From contig DIUX01000002.1 of NCBI GenBank assembly GCA_002423185.1, positions 629,947-693,946 on the forward strand: DNA of 64,000 bases. Reading direction: 5' to 3'. The position numbers and the translations under genes are program-made. The DNA comes from Micavibrio sp. UBA6147. GTDB taxonomy: Bacteria; Pseudomonadota; Alphaproteobacteria; Micavibrionales; UBA1664. Below the pieces are notes generated by a model. It was not told the origin of the DNA and searched no databases. It saw only the letters and a program-made list of their open reading frames with translations. Below, in pieces: positions 1 through 8,472 of the stretch. Positions within the stretch are counted from its first letter, which is position 1, and each line of letters starts with the position of its first letter.

Positions 1-2
1 GC

Positions 3-434
3 GTTTTGAACCGCGTCATCGTGATGGATGTTGAACAACGTCGGGTAGAAGACGATGATTGCGGCCATCATGGATGCGGCCATGTCCACACCATCATGGT
101 TCCCGGCAAACCGCTCGCCATGGCCAACCCCGAAATTACATGGTCATCCGAAGAGCGCCGCCTGTACCGCGAAGGCTGCCTGTCCATCCCCGAACAATAT
201 GCCGAAGTCGAACGCCCCGCTAGCGTGCGCGTCAAATATGTGGATTACAACGGGCAGGCACAGGAAATACTCGCCGAAGGCTTGCTCGCGACCTGTATCC
301 AGCATGAAATCGACCATCTGAACGGCATTATGTTCACCGACCATATTTCTCGCCTGAAGCGCGACACATTGCTGCGTAAACTCGTGAAATACAAAAAAGA
401 AAACGAAATTGTCGACGACCGCTTGGTTTTATAA
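3..434 (+). CDS. def: Peptide deformylase, 5' end outside the window
   Basis: Removes the formyl group from the N-terminal methionine of new proteins; metal-dependent, cytosolic. Motif 2 (EGCLS) and motif 3 (QHEIDH) are both present and supply the Cys and two His metal ligands. The first motif (GxGLAAxQ) is missing because the gene begins before base 1: the frame is open to the edge and reads ...VLNRVIVMDV, which normally follows that motif, so the TTG at 6 is not a real start. Odd: between the first strand and the NPEI segment lies an insertion of about 20 residues rich in Asp, His and Cys (DDDCGHHGCGHVH), not usual for the family. A strong terminator follows, and fmt and truA lie downstream, as is common in alphaproteobacteria. 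Confidence 0.95.
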   Translation, partial: VLNRVIVMDVEQRRVEDDDCGHHGCGHVHTIMVPGKPLAMANPEITWSSEERRLYREGCLSIPEQYAEVERPASVRVKYVDYNGQAQEILAEGLLATCIQHEIDHLNGIMFTDHISRLKRDTLLRKLVKYKKENEIVDDRLVL

Positions 435-456
435 AGGCCAACAACGCCCCAAACGC

Positions 457-486
457 AAAAGACCCGTCAAAAGCGGGTCTTTTTTA
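457..486 (+). terminator. Rho-independent terminator of def
   Basis: Stem GACCCG / CGGGTC (461-466 with 474-479), extended by AAAA/TTTT pairing, seven-base loop, run of T. It starts about 23 bases after the def stop. Confidence 0.85.
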
Positions 487-566
487 TTATTTCATGGGAA
501 GTAAAGCGCGGAACAATCCAGCCTTAGCAGCCCCAATCATCGCAGCGAATTTTTCTCTTATTCCGG

Positions 567-785
567 CTATTTAGCAGCAGCGGCAGCAATTTCAATTGTT
601 TTAACCGTCTTTACCGGCGTAACACTCGCGATTTGTTGAGGTTCAGCGCGGATACCGTCCACCATGCGCATCGCCACGTCTTCGCGCGCCAACAAGGACA
701 ACCCAAGCACCATCGGCAACCCCAACATCAACGATGCCACATTCAATGACACTCTCTTTACACGCTCATTCATCTTTGCGCTCAT
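567..785 (-). CDS. Small single-span membrane protein, unknown
   Basis: About 72 residues. The start chosen is the ATG at 785, which has AAGGGG eight bases upstream; a GTG three codons earlier overlaps that ribosome site and is less likely. A hydrophobic stretch near residues 17-33 (LMLGLPMVLGLSLL region) would form one membrane span or an uncleaved signal anchor. The C-terminal half is polar and ends in an alanine run plus lysine. I do not recognise a family. It is convergent with def and separated from it by a terminator. Function unknown; a real gene is likely from the ribosome site and composition, but it is short. Confidence 0.5.
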   Translation of the reverse strand: MSAKMNERVKRVSLNVASLMLGLPMVLGLSLLAREDVAMRMVDGIRAEPQQIASVTPVKTVKTIEIAAAAAK

Positions 786-987
786 TCTTCGCACCCCTTA
801 CACAATTTGGCTCATTGTTATATTGTTTTTTATATTATGGAATATTTTTACCACGAGTTGATTTAAAATTATGTTAATAGCAATCATGCCGCACGGCACC
901 ATCAAACAAATTTGACAATAAGAGGGGTTTCAGGCTCAATAGGCGGCATAAATATAAAAAGAATGTCGAACAGGGACATAAACCATC

Positions 988-1488
988 ATGAATACTTCAT
1001 TGCGACGCCTTTTCGCGGACGCGCAGCGTTTTATATATACGCCGGAGGAACTCGCCCTTCGGTGCGACTTACCGCATTTGCCGGATTTATTAAAAAAACG
1101 CCAAGGCCATCATTTTCCATCGCCACCGCGCCGCCAAGGCGACCCGCATATTATTGTGCATTTCCCGATTGATACATCGCGCGTCCATCCGCGCCCGATG
1201 GAGTCAGACCCGCACAGCTCCGACCAAGTGTTGCTACAGGTCAAAGACAATAGCGGGCGGTATTGCGCCGCCTTGTTCGAGGAAATTCGCATCAATGGCG
1301 CGATGCATTATTTGCTGTGCGACATCACCTTCGACCGGTACTTGCACAACCGCCCGCCGGCCATGCGGATCGACCAACCCGACATTGACCGCTTTTTTAA
1401 GCGGTTCAGCGACACGGTTTTATCGAGTGTTGATTTATCGGCACTGTCCACCGCCTTTCCACAGCGACCGCGCAAAGTGAGCCTTTAG
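988..1488 (+). CDS. Hypothetical protein between def and fmt
   Basis: A 166-residue soluble protein with no signal peptide or membrane span and no motif I recognise. It is rich in His, Pro and Arg. The middle (about residues 55-130) looks like a compact alpha/beta domain with alternating hydrophobic residues (VLLQVKDNSGRYCAALFEE). Start ATG at 988 has AGGGA about 12 bases upstream. It is on the same strand as fmt, with about 140 bases between them, so co-transcription is possible. Codon use resembles its neighbours. Function unknown. Confidence 0.6.
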   Translation: MNTSLRRLFADAQRFIYTPEELALRCDLPHLPDLLKKRQGHHFPSPPRRQGDPHIIVHFPIDTSRVHPRPMESDPHSSDQVLLQVKDNSGRYCAALFEEIRINGAMHYLLCDITFDRYLHNRPPAMRIDQPDIDRFFKRFSDTVLSSVDLSALSTAFPQRPRKVSL

Positions 1489-1631
1489 GACTCAAAAGAT
1501 AAACGCAGCAAAAATGCCGCTACCCGCCAAGACCGGTTGCGTTGACGGGTGGTTTTGCGCTACATCTTGCACAAATTATGCACAGAACAGCAGGAAACCC
1601 GCATATTATGGCAACGCCCCCTTCCAATACC

Positions 1632-2567
1632 ATGCCGCTCAACATCATTTTCATGGGCACACCGGATTTTGCCGTTCCCGCACTCGCGGCGCTCTATGAA
1701 GCCGGACACCGGATACTCTGCGTCTATTCCCAGCCACCCCGCCCCGCGGGGCGGGGGCATAAAGTGCAGGAAACGCCCGTTCATCGGTGGGCGGCGGCGT
1801 ATGACATTCCCGTACGCACCCCGAAATCTCTCAAAAAAGAGCCTGAACAAGCGGAGTTCGCCGCCCTCAAAGCCGACCTTGCGGTGGTTGCGGCCTATGG
1901 CTTGATCCTGCCCAAGGCGGTGCTGGATGCGCCACGCTTCGGGTGTTTGAATATTCATGCCTCGTTGCTCCCCCGCTGGCGCGGCGCATCGCCGATTCAG
2001 CGGGCGATTTGGGCGGGCGATACGGAATCGGGCGTCACCATCATGCAAATGGATGAGGGGCTGGACACCGGTGCGATGTTGTTGAAAGGCGCTTGCCCGA
2101 TCACGCCGCAAACAACGGCGCAGAGCCTGCATGACGCGCTGTGTGCCATTGGCGGCGACTTAATCGTCAAGGCCGCGGCAACCCTCGCCAAAGGCGAGTC
2201 TTTGAGCGGCACCGCGCAAGACGATGCCCACACATGCTATGCCCCGCTCCTCACCAAGGAAGACGGACGCATTGATTGGACGCAGGACGCCGCCGTGATT
2301 GACCGCCAGATTCGCGCCCTGAATCCATGGCCGGGAACCTATACCCTGCGTGGCGACGGCACACGCCTTAAAATCCTTGCCGCAAGCCTTGCCGCAACGG
2401 GCGATTCCACCGCAACAACCGGCGTATTATCCGACAAAAAAGGCACGGTGATCTGCGGCAACGGATCGACGCTGCGCCTTCACAGCATCCAGCCGGAGGG
2501 CAAAAAACCGATGGATGTCGCCTCCGCCGTCAATGGCGGCTATGTCGCGGTTGGGAACGTTGTTTGA
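1632..2567 (+). CDS. fmt: Methionyl-tRNA formyltransferase
   Basis: Formylates Met-tRNAfMet using 10-formyltetrahydrofolate, the counterpart of deformylase upstream. The N-terminal formyltransferase domain shows the start FMGTPDFA, the catalytic NIHASLLPRWRG block and the GVTIMQMDEGLDTG loop; the C-terminal OB-like domain holds NPWPGTY. The length of 311 residues is close to the usual 310-315. The start is set by the family N-terminus; an ATG at 1608 has a somewhat better ribosome site (AGGA) and would add eight residues. The longer open frame back to 1542 is not supported. Confidence 0.96.
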   Translation: MPLNIIFMGTPDFAVPALAALYEAGHRILCVYSQPPRPAGRGHKVQETPVHRWAAAYDIPVRTPKSLKKEPEQAEFAALKADLAVVAAYGLILPKAVLDAPRFGCLNIHASLLPRWRGASPIQRAIWAGDTESGVTIMQMDEGLDTGAMLLKGACPITPQTTAQSLHDALCAIGGDLIVKAAATLAKGESLSGTAQDDAHTCYAPLLTKEDGRIDWTQDAAVIDRQIRALNPWPGTYTLRGDGTRLKILAASLAATGDSTATTGVLSDKKGTVICGNGSTLRLHSIQPEGKKPMDVASAVNGGYVAVGNVV

Positions 2568-2579
2568 TTTTTGCTGCGT

Positions 2580-3266
2580 TTAACGCCGATTAAACTGACG
2601 TAGCGGCGCGACCAGCGTTTCTTTGTCGAGCGGCCCGAGAATCCCTGCACCATTGGCCGATGTCACAAGATAGTCCAGCGACAACCCCGCATAGCGGTTA
2701 TACAATTCTATCACCTTCCACACAAAGGCGGGACAATGGTTTGTGTGGTCTTCGGGGCCGTCGAGCTTCTCGCTCATATACGCATGAGCCAGTTCATGCA
2801 ACAACGTGCAACGGTCGCGATGCCCCATATAAATACAATGGTCGTCACTGTCGTAATAGGAATACGGCTTTGGCCGCGTCCACACAAGACGCGGCGCGCG
2901 CATCCCAAGGTCGGCGCACACTTCGCGAACAAGGTCATTCATGGCTTGGCGCGTCATGCGGGAACTGAAATCCTCGATAAATTTTTCTTCCCACTCGTAA
3001 ACATCGTTTTGCAGCCAGTCTTCGAACAACATGACGTTGTCATCCGGCAATTCCTGACCCACGACAATCTCGTCCAGCCTGTCGGTCGCGGACGGATAGT
3101 CCATAAAGCGTTGAATATCCGTTACCTCATCTTGCGAACGGTGACAAAACCCGACAACAAAGGGGGCGATTGTTTTTTTGCCGCTGCGGCTCTTGCCCAG
3201 CAAGATGTAAAAATCATTATGCGGGTCATAGACCTCGCGAATGATGGAGAGTGACGATTTCTTCAT
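2580..3266 (-). CDS. Putative zinc metallopeptidase (HELAH)
   Basis: 228 residues, cytosolic by absence of a signal peptide. A clear zincin motif HELAHAY lies near residue 157, in the sequence CTLLHELAHAY, followed about 20 residues later by a DHTNHCPAF segment that can give the third zinc ligand. Such an arrangement is seen in SprT-like and other minigluzincin-type proteins, but the rest does not let me name a family. An N-terminal region of about 115 residues precedes the peptidase-like part and has no clear motif. It is transcribed against fmt and truA, between them. Substrate unknown. Confidence 0.75.
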   Translation of the reverse strand: MKKSSLSIIREVYDPHNDFYILLGKSRSGKKTIAPFVVGFCHRSQDEVTDIQRFMDYPSATDRLDEIVVGQELPDDNVMLFEDWLQNDVYEWEEKFIEDFSSRMTRQAMNDLVREVCADLGMRAPRLVWTRPKPYSYYDSDDHCIYMGHRDRCTLLHELAHAYMSEKLDGPEDHTNHCPAFVWKVIELYNRYAGLSLDYLVTSANGAGILGPLDKETLVAPLRQFNRR

Positions 3267-3443
3267 GATGGCCGTTGTCCCTGTTCGTTTTGCCCCAGCT
3301 TATAGTGCTGTTTATTTTGCCCGTTATTTTACCAATCATTTTGCCAGTTGCGGGCGGGTTTATACCGCTTATAATGCACCAGCGCTTTTTTGACGAGCGT
3401 ATATGGTTATGTTAAGCACACCCTAAAGAGGTTTGGCAAGATT

Positions 3444-4232
3444 ATGTCTGCATCAGACACAACAATCCGTTGGAAACTCCTCGTCGAATATGACGGGAGC
3501 GACTATGCCGGATGGCAAAAACAGGACGGCGAGCCGACCATACAAGCGAGCCTTGAAGCCGCCATCAAGCTGTTTTGCGGGCAAGACCTTACCGTTCACG
3601 GGGCAGGACGCACCGATTCCGGCGTCCATGCCTTTGGCCAGATCGCCCATGTCGACCTTGATTACGGCGGACGCGCCTTGACGGGGCATGATTTTGCCAA
3701 AGCCATCAACGCCCATTTGAAAGACCAGCGCATCGCCGTTTTACACGCCGCCCCCGCCGAAGAAGGCTTTCACGCGCGGTTTACGGCGAAGAATAAACTC
3801 TATCATTACCGTATCATCCAGCGTTCCTCCCGCCCCGCTTTGGAGCGCGGCTATGCGTGGCATTTGAGAAAACCACTCGACCTTGAGGCGATGCGCCGCG
3901 CCATTGTGCATTTCATCGGCTATCACGACTTCACAACCTTCCGCGACAGCCGCTGCCAAGCCAAATCCCCGATGCGCAGCATAAACCGCGCCGAAATTCA
4001 TGCAACGACCAGCAATAATTACGGCGGCACGGAATATGTTTTTGAGTTTGAGGGAAAATCTTTTTTGCACCACCAAGTGCGCAACATGGTCGGAACGCTC
4101 AGCCTTGTCGGCCTCGGCAAATGGGCGCCCGATGACGTGAAAACCGCCCTCGAAGCCAAAGACCGCACCAAAGGCGGCCCCACCGCACCGGCGGAAGGGC
4201 TGTACATGGTGCGGGTCGATTACGGCGAGTGA
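3444..4232 (+). CDS. truA: tRNA pseudouridine(38-40) synthase
   Basis: Makes pseudouridine at positions 38, 39 and 40 of the tRNA anticodon stem-loop. The catalytic aspartate is D58 in GAGRTDSGVHA; KLLVEYDGSDYAGW at the N-terminus and the HHQVRNMVG block are family hallmarks. The length is 262 residues, as expected. The start at 3444 matches the family N-terminus and has AAGAGG upstream; the frame is open to 3390 but those 18 residues are not TruA-like. def, fmt, truA, dapE and dapD lie together in many alphaproteobacteria, and here again, though broken up by unknown genes. Confidence 0.96.
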   Translation: MSASDTTIRWKLLVEYDGSDYAGWQKQDGEPTIQASLEAAIKLFCGQDLTVHGAGRTDSGVHAFGQIAHVDLDYGGRALTGHDFAKAINAHLKDQRIAVLHAAPAEEGFHARFTAKNKLYHYRIIQRSSRPALERGYAWHLRKPLDLEAMRRAIVHFIGYHDFTTFRDSRCQAKSPMRSINRAEIHATTSNNYGGTEYVFEFEGKSFLHHQVRNMVGTLSLVGLGKWAPDDVKTALEAKDRTKGGPTAPAEGLYMVRVDYGE

Positions 4233-4347
4233 AGGAGCCGCAGCAGCCGCTTTGTGCACCCACGCAAGCCCGCGCACGCGTCCGCCAAAGCATTGCATTT
4301 CCAAAAACGCCCGAAACCAATTTCCATCTTAAAACCAGAGGAGTTCC

Positions 4348-4722
4348 ATGACCACCACCGCGCTTCCGTTCTTGCTCCCCCTTCTGCCGATTGTGTTATT
4401 AGCCGTATCGAATGTATTTATGACGTTCGCATGGTACGGGCATTTGAAGTTCCCGACGGCGCCGATTTTGATCGTTATTTTTGCGTCTTGGGGGATTGCC
4501 TTGGTGGAATATTTCCTTGCCGTGCCCGCCAACCGCCTCGGCCATAAATATTATTCGCTGGCGGAGCTTAAAACCATTCAAGAGGTTTTGACCCTCCTCG
4601 TCTTCGCCGGATTTTCGGTGCTGTATATGGGCGAAAAACTCACCTTGCAACACGGCGCGGGCTTCGCCTTGATCCTCGGCGGCGCCTATTTGATTTTCAC
4701 CGTCCCGACCAAGGCGGGGTAA
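4348..4722 (+). CDS. DUF486 family membrane protein (DMT superfamily-like)
   Basis: 124 residues with four hydrophobic segments (about 7-28, 36-56, 74-95, 102-119). The conserved DUF486 features are easy to see: SNVFMTFAWYGHLK, SWGIALVEYFLAVPANR and LKTIQEVLTLLVF. The family is related to small drug/metabolite transporters, but no substrate is known. GAGG about ten bases upstream supports the start. It is followed by a perfect ten-base-pair terminator shared with the opposing gene. Confidence 0.88.
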   Translation: MTTTALPFLLPLLPIVLLAVSNVFMTFAWYGHLKFPTAPILIVIFASWGIALVEYFLAVPANRLGHKYYSLAELKTIQEVLTLLVFAGFSVLYMGEKLTLQHGAGFALILGGAYLIFTVPTKAG

Positions 4723-4730
4723 AGCACAAA

Positions 4731-4762
4731 AAAGGCTCGCAACGCTGCGAGCCTTTAAATTT
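4731..4762. terminator. Bidirectional terminator
   Basis: Perfect stem AAAGGCTCGC / GCGAGCCTTT (4731-4740 with 4747-4756), six-base loop, T-rich downstream and A-rich upstream, between two convergent genes. Confidence 0.88.
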
Positions 4763-4795
4763 TTAAATCAGCGACAATCCGCTTATTTTTTCATA

Positions 4796-5296
4796 TTATT
4801 TCTTCAAGGACGGGAAGAAGAGTGTTTTGTCGATGCCTTTGCGTTCGCGGGTGGAACGGCTGGCGTCCTTAAGCTGGTATTTATTAATCAAGCGCGCCAC
4901 AACCGGCTTGCCGTACAAGGCGCTGGCGATAATCAAAGGCGTACTGACCGGTATGACCGGAAGGAAAAATCCGGCGGCAAAGGCGGCGCCGCCGCCGATC
5001 CCCGCGTTGACGGCAAATTCCTTGGCGCCCGTCAACGCCTTTTGCGCCATGGAATGGCTCGCGGCGCGTACTGTTTGGTTCGGATACACAAACGCATCAC
5101 GCACCGGCATGGCGGCAATGTCGAACACGCATTTAAGCGGCACAATAACGAAATTATTGATCGGTTTTAAAACCTTGGCGTTAAAGCCCTCTTTCAAAGA
5201 GGTCAACATGCCTTTTTTGGCGGGGGCGGCGTCGATCTCCGCATCGTCTTCATAGTCATACTCGATCTCGGGCTGTTGTCCATTGCGGTCGGTCAT
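4796..5296 (-). CDS. Hypothetical protein with hydrophobic glycine/alanine segment
   Basis: 166 residues. The N-terminal 28 residues are acidic (EYDYEDDAEID) and probably disordered; residues of about 95-130 form a hydrophobic stretch rich in Gly, Ala and Pro (GIGGGAAFAAGFFLPVIPVSTPLIIASALYG) that may pass the membrane once or twice; the tail is basic. I do not recognise a family. It stands alone, convergent with the DUF486 gene and about 100 bases from dapE. Confidence 0.6.
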   Translation of the reverse strand: MTDRNGQQPEIEYDYEDDAEIDAAPAKKGMLTSLKEGFNAKVLKPINNFVIVPLKCVFDIAAMPVRDAFVYPNQTVRAASHSMAQKALTGAKEFAVNAGIGGGAAFAAGFFLPVIPVSTPLIIASALYGKPVVARLINKYQLKDASRSTRERKGIDKTLFFPSLKK

Positions 5297-5396
5297 TGCT
5301 TTGTCCCTCTATTGTCTGAATGGCTGTATACGCCATTATTGGCTTATGATTGATACTGAAGCCATCTATATTTATGTTTATGGAAAATGTCAAGAT

Positions 5397-6572
5397 TTAT
5401 TTGGCGAAAAATCGTTCCAGAATCTCGCGGTAAATCTTCACGCCTTCATACAATGCCGCCACCGGCATATATTCGTCCGTTTGGTGTGCCGATGTGTTGA
5501 TCAACCCATATTCCACCACCGGCGCATAGGCCGCCACAAACCGCGCATCCGATGTGCCGCCCTTGGTCGATAATTCGGGGCGGCGACCTGTCACCACCTC
5601 AACCGCGCCCGACACGATCTTTGTCCATGACCCCTCGGGGGTGAGGAAGCTCTCGGCATTGCTGAAGGTTTCCAATGTATAGGAATGCCCCGTTGTGTCC
5701 AAAATTGCGCGGATGCGTTCCTCCAGCGTTGCGGCGCTCCACTTGTCGTTAAACCGCACGTTAAACCGCGCCTGCGCCCGCTCGGGGATGACATTATCCG
5801 CCGTGTTGCCGGTGTCGATGGAGGTAAACTCAAGATTGGTCGGCGGGAAAAATTGGTTGCCCTCGTCAAACACCGTATTGTCCAGCGCCGCCGCAAGGCC
5901 GAGCAATTTCGGCAAGGGATTATCCGCGCGCTCTGGATACGCCACATGGCCTTGGCGGCCTTGCACATGCAACACGCCCGAGAGCGACCCGCGCCGCCCG
6001 ACTTTGATTTCATCGCCCGCCGCCTTCGGGTTGGTCGGTTCGCCGACCAAATACGCGTCCGCGATGCGTCCTTCGGCCTTGAGCATCTGTAACACAGCCT
6101 TGGTGCCGTGCAGGGCTTGCGCCTCTTCATCACCAGTGATCAGGAAACTGATCGTCCCTTTAAAATCGCCGCCCCGCGCCGCCAAAAATTCCGACACGGC
6201 GGCGCAAAATGCGGTAATACCGGTCTTCATGTCGCACACACCGCGCCCATATAAAACCCCGTCCTCAATTTCGGCGGCGAAAGGGGCGTGCGTCCATTGC
6301 GCCACATCGCCCGTTGGCACGACATCCGTATGCCCCGCGAAGCAAAGATGCGGATGCGGTTGCGCGGCGTCTCCTCCCGAACGGGTGAGCGTCAAAACGG
6401 TGTTGCGGATGTTCTCAACCGTGTAATCCTGTGCCACGAAGCCTAGGGGCGCGAGCGCCGCAATCAAGACATCCTGCGCCCCGTCATCGGCGGGGGTGAC
6501 ACTGTTGCAACGGATAAGCGCCTGCGACAGTGCAAGCACATCCAGCAATATCGGCGCAGTTTCATCGGTCAT
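5397..6572 (-). CDS. dapE: Succinyl-diaminopimelate desuccinylase
   Basis: Hydrolyses N-succinyl-LL-diaminopimelate to LL-diaminopimelate and succinate in the succinylase branch of lysine and peptidoglycan biosynthesis; a dinuclear zinc enzyme of the M20 family. Metal and catalytic motifs are all visible: GHTDVVPTGD, GRGVCDMKTG, TGDEEAQALHGT, GGTSDARF and NTSAHQTDEY. The length of 391 residues is typical. It starts four bases after the dapD stop, so the two form an operon and probably share translation. Confidence 0.97.
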   Translation of the reverse strand: MTDETAPILLDVLALSQALIRCNSVTPADDGAQDVLIAALAPLGFVAQDYTVENIRNTVLTLTRSGGDAAQPHPHLCFAGHTDVVPTGDVAQWTHAPFAAEIEDGVLYGRGVCDMKTGITAFCAAVSEFLAARGGDFKGTISFLITGDEEAQALHGTKAVLQMLKAEGRIADAYLVGEPTNPKAAGDEIKVGRRGSLSGVLHVQGRQGHVAYPERADNPLPKLLGLAAALDNTVFDEGNQFFPPTNLEFTSIDTGNTADNVIPERAQARFNVRFNDKWSAATLEERIRAILDTTGHSYTLETFSNAESFLTPEGSWTKIVSGAVEVVTGRRPELSTKGGTSDARFVAAYAPVVEYGLINTSAHQTDEYMPVAALYEGVKIYREILERFFAK

Positions 6573-6576
6573 TGAT

Positions 6577-7452
6577 TTAATCCCGCAACAAATCGTTGAT
6601 TGAGGTTTTGGAGCGGGTTTTTTCGTCCACCCGTTTGACGATTACCGCGCAATACAGCGACGGCGCTGGACTTCCGTCCGGCATCGCTTTTTGGGAGGGC
6701 AAGCTCCCCGGCACCACGACACTATAGGCCGGCACGCGCCCCATGAAGATTTCGCCCGTTGCGCGGTCAATGATTTTGGTCGATGCGCCAAGGAAAACCC
6801 CCATCGACAACACGGCGCCTTCCTCCACCCGCACGCCTTCGGCGACTTCGGATCGCGCGCCGACAAACACGTTATCCTCAATAATCACCGGATCGGCCTG
6901 AAGCGGCTCAAGCACCCCGCCAATGCCAACACCGCCCGAAATATGGCAATGCTTGCCGATCTGAGCGCATGACCCGATGGTCGCCCATGTATCAACCATT
7001 GTTCCCTCACCGACATAGGCGCCAAGATTGACAAAACTCGGCATCAAAATCGCCCCTTTGCCGATAAAGGCGGAACGGCGGACAACCGCCCCCGGCACGG
7101 CGCGAAACCCCGCCGCGGTGTAGTCTTCCGCGCCCCAGCCTTGGAATTTGCCCGCGACCTTATCAAACCACGATGCACCGCCCGCCGCGCCGTCAATCAA
7201 CACATTCGCATTGAGGCGAAACGACAGCAAAACCGCCTTTTTCAGCCATTGATGCACCACCCATGCGCCGCTGTCTTTTGAGGCGATGCGCAAGGCACCG
7301 CTGTCCAGCAAGGAAAGAGCCTCGTCCACTGCATCGCGCACCGCGCCCTTGGTTGCGGTGGTGATGGAATCGCGCGCATCCCATGCTTGCTCTATCGTGG
7401 CTTGCAGATCGTGATGGCGGGTTGACGTTTGCGAGGTGGCTGGTATCGTCAT
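6577..7452 (-). CDS. dapD: Tetrahydrodipicolinate N-succinyltransferase
   Basis: Transfers succinyl from succinyl-CoA to tetrahydrodipicolinate, the first step of the succinylase route to diaminopimelate. The C-terminal two thirds is a left-handed beta-helix of hexapeptide repeats (for instance GAILMPSFVNLGAYVGEGTMV, split over two coils) with the GGVGIGGV segment typical of DapD. The ATG at 7452 has AGGA ten bases upstream and gives 291 residues; the longer frame to 7515 adds 21 residues not found in the family. It is divergent from a FemAB-like gene, with a shared 65-base promoter region, and leads into dapE. Confidence 0.96.
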   Translation of the reverse strand: MTIPATSQTSTRHHDLQATIEQAWDARDSITTATKGAVRDAVDEALSLLDSGALRIASKDSGAWVVHQWLKKAVLLSFRLNANVLIDGAAGGASWFDKVAGKFQGWGAEDYTAAGFRAVPGAVVRRSAFIGKGAILMPSFVNLGAYVGEGTMVDTWATIGSCAQIGKHCHISGGVGIGGVLEPLQADPVIIEDNVFVGARSEVAEGVRVEEGAVLSMGVFLGASTKIIDRATGEIFMGRVPAYSVVVPGSLPSQKAMPDGSPAPSLYCAVIVKRVDEKTRSKTSINDLLRD

Positions 7453-7517
7453 AATCGAAATATCCTGTTTGTTAATGGTCGCTCTTAAATTACTCGGTAA
7501 ACTATAAGGCAACACAA

Positions 7518-8468
7518 GTGGAATGCAAGATCATCTGGAACAGCCTCAGCCTGCCGCAATGGGATGCGCGGATGAACGCCGCCCCGCACACCACCTTGTT
7601 ACAATCCTACCCCTACGCCCAAGCGATGCGCAAAGCCCACCAGCAAGGCGCACGCCATGGACTTGTTATGATTGACGATGATGAGGCGGGGCTGTGCCAA
7701 ATTCAAGAAGTCGGTTTATTCAAAAACATCGTTCACGGGGTGAGCCTTGACCGCGGCCCGATCTGGTTCAAAGGCTTTGGCAAGCCCGCCCATTGGGCAG
7801 CCTTCCTTAATGAATTCAACCGTCAATTCCCCAAAGGATGGCTCAAAAAACGGCGGATTATGCCGGAAATGGCGGACACGCCCGCGCATCACACCATCCT
7901 CAAAGAAAGCCCCTTCACCCACGACAAGAAAATCCACGGATACCAGACCATCACACTCGACCTCAGCCCCGATCTTGAAACCTTGCGGGCGCGGCTTGAC
8001 GGAAAATGGCGCAATTGCCTCAATAAATCCGAAAAGCAAGGCTTGGTGGTGATGGCGGATTTCGAAGGGCTCACCCTTGATGCGTTATTGCATGAATATA
8101 TCCAAGACCGCCTCAAACGCCGCTATGCCGGCCCGTCCCCCAAAATGATCCGAGCGCTCGCCGATTTTTGTTTGCCGCGCGGCGAGTACCTGGTTTTAAA
8201 CGCCCTGCATGAGGGGGATATTATCGCCGCGATTTTGATATTCATCCATGGGCGCGGCGCAACCTATCAGATCGGCTGGAGCGGCCCGATGGGGCGAGAT
8301 TGTAATGCGACATATCTGTTGCTGTGGAACGCTGTCAAAACCCTCAAAGAACGCGGCATCACTCATTTTGACCTTGGCGGCGTCAACGATGCCGGCGCGG
8401 CGGGGGTGAAATCCTTCAAATCGGGCATGAAAGGCCATGACATGGCCTTAATCGGCCAGTATAGTTAG
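7518..8468 (+). CDS. FemAB/GNAT-like aminoacyl or acetyl transferase
   Basis: 316 residues beginning with GTG (AAGG eight bases upstream). The fold signature is of the FemAB-like, double-GNAT type: an N-terminal part with LLQSYPYAQAM, a central LDGKWRNCLNKSEKQGL block, and the C-terminal THFDLGGVNDAGAAGVKSFKSGMKG segment seen in lipid II interpeptide-bridge-type enzymes. FemAB proteins add amino acids to peptidoglycan precursors from aminoacyl-tRNA, while other members act on other acceptors. The position opposite dapD fits a role in envelope building, but the exact reaction cannot be told from sequence. Confidence 0.8.
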   Translation: MECKIIWNSLSLPQWDARMNAAPHTTLLQSYPYAQAMRKAHQQGARHGLVMIDDDEAGLCQIQEVGLFKNIVHGVSLDRGPIWFKGFGKPAHWAAFLNEFNRQFPKGWLKKRRIMPEMADTPAHHTILKESPFTHDKKIHGYQTITLDLSPDLETLRARLDGKWRNCLNKSEKQGLVVMADFEGLTLDALLHEYIQDRLKRRYAGPSPKMIRALADFCLPRGEYLVLNALHEGDIIAAILIFIHGRGATYQIGWSGPMGRDCNATYLLLWNAVKTLKERGITHFDLGGVNDAGAAGVKSFKSGMKGHDMALIGQYS

Positions 8469-8472
8469 CGGT

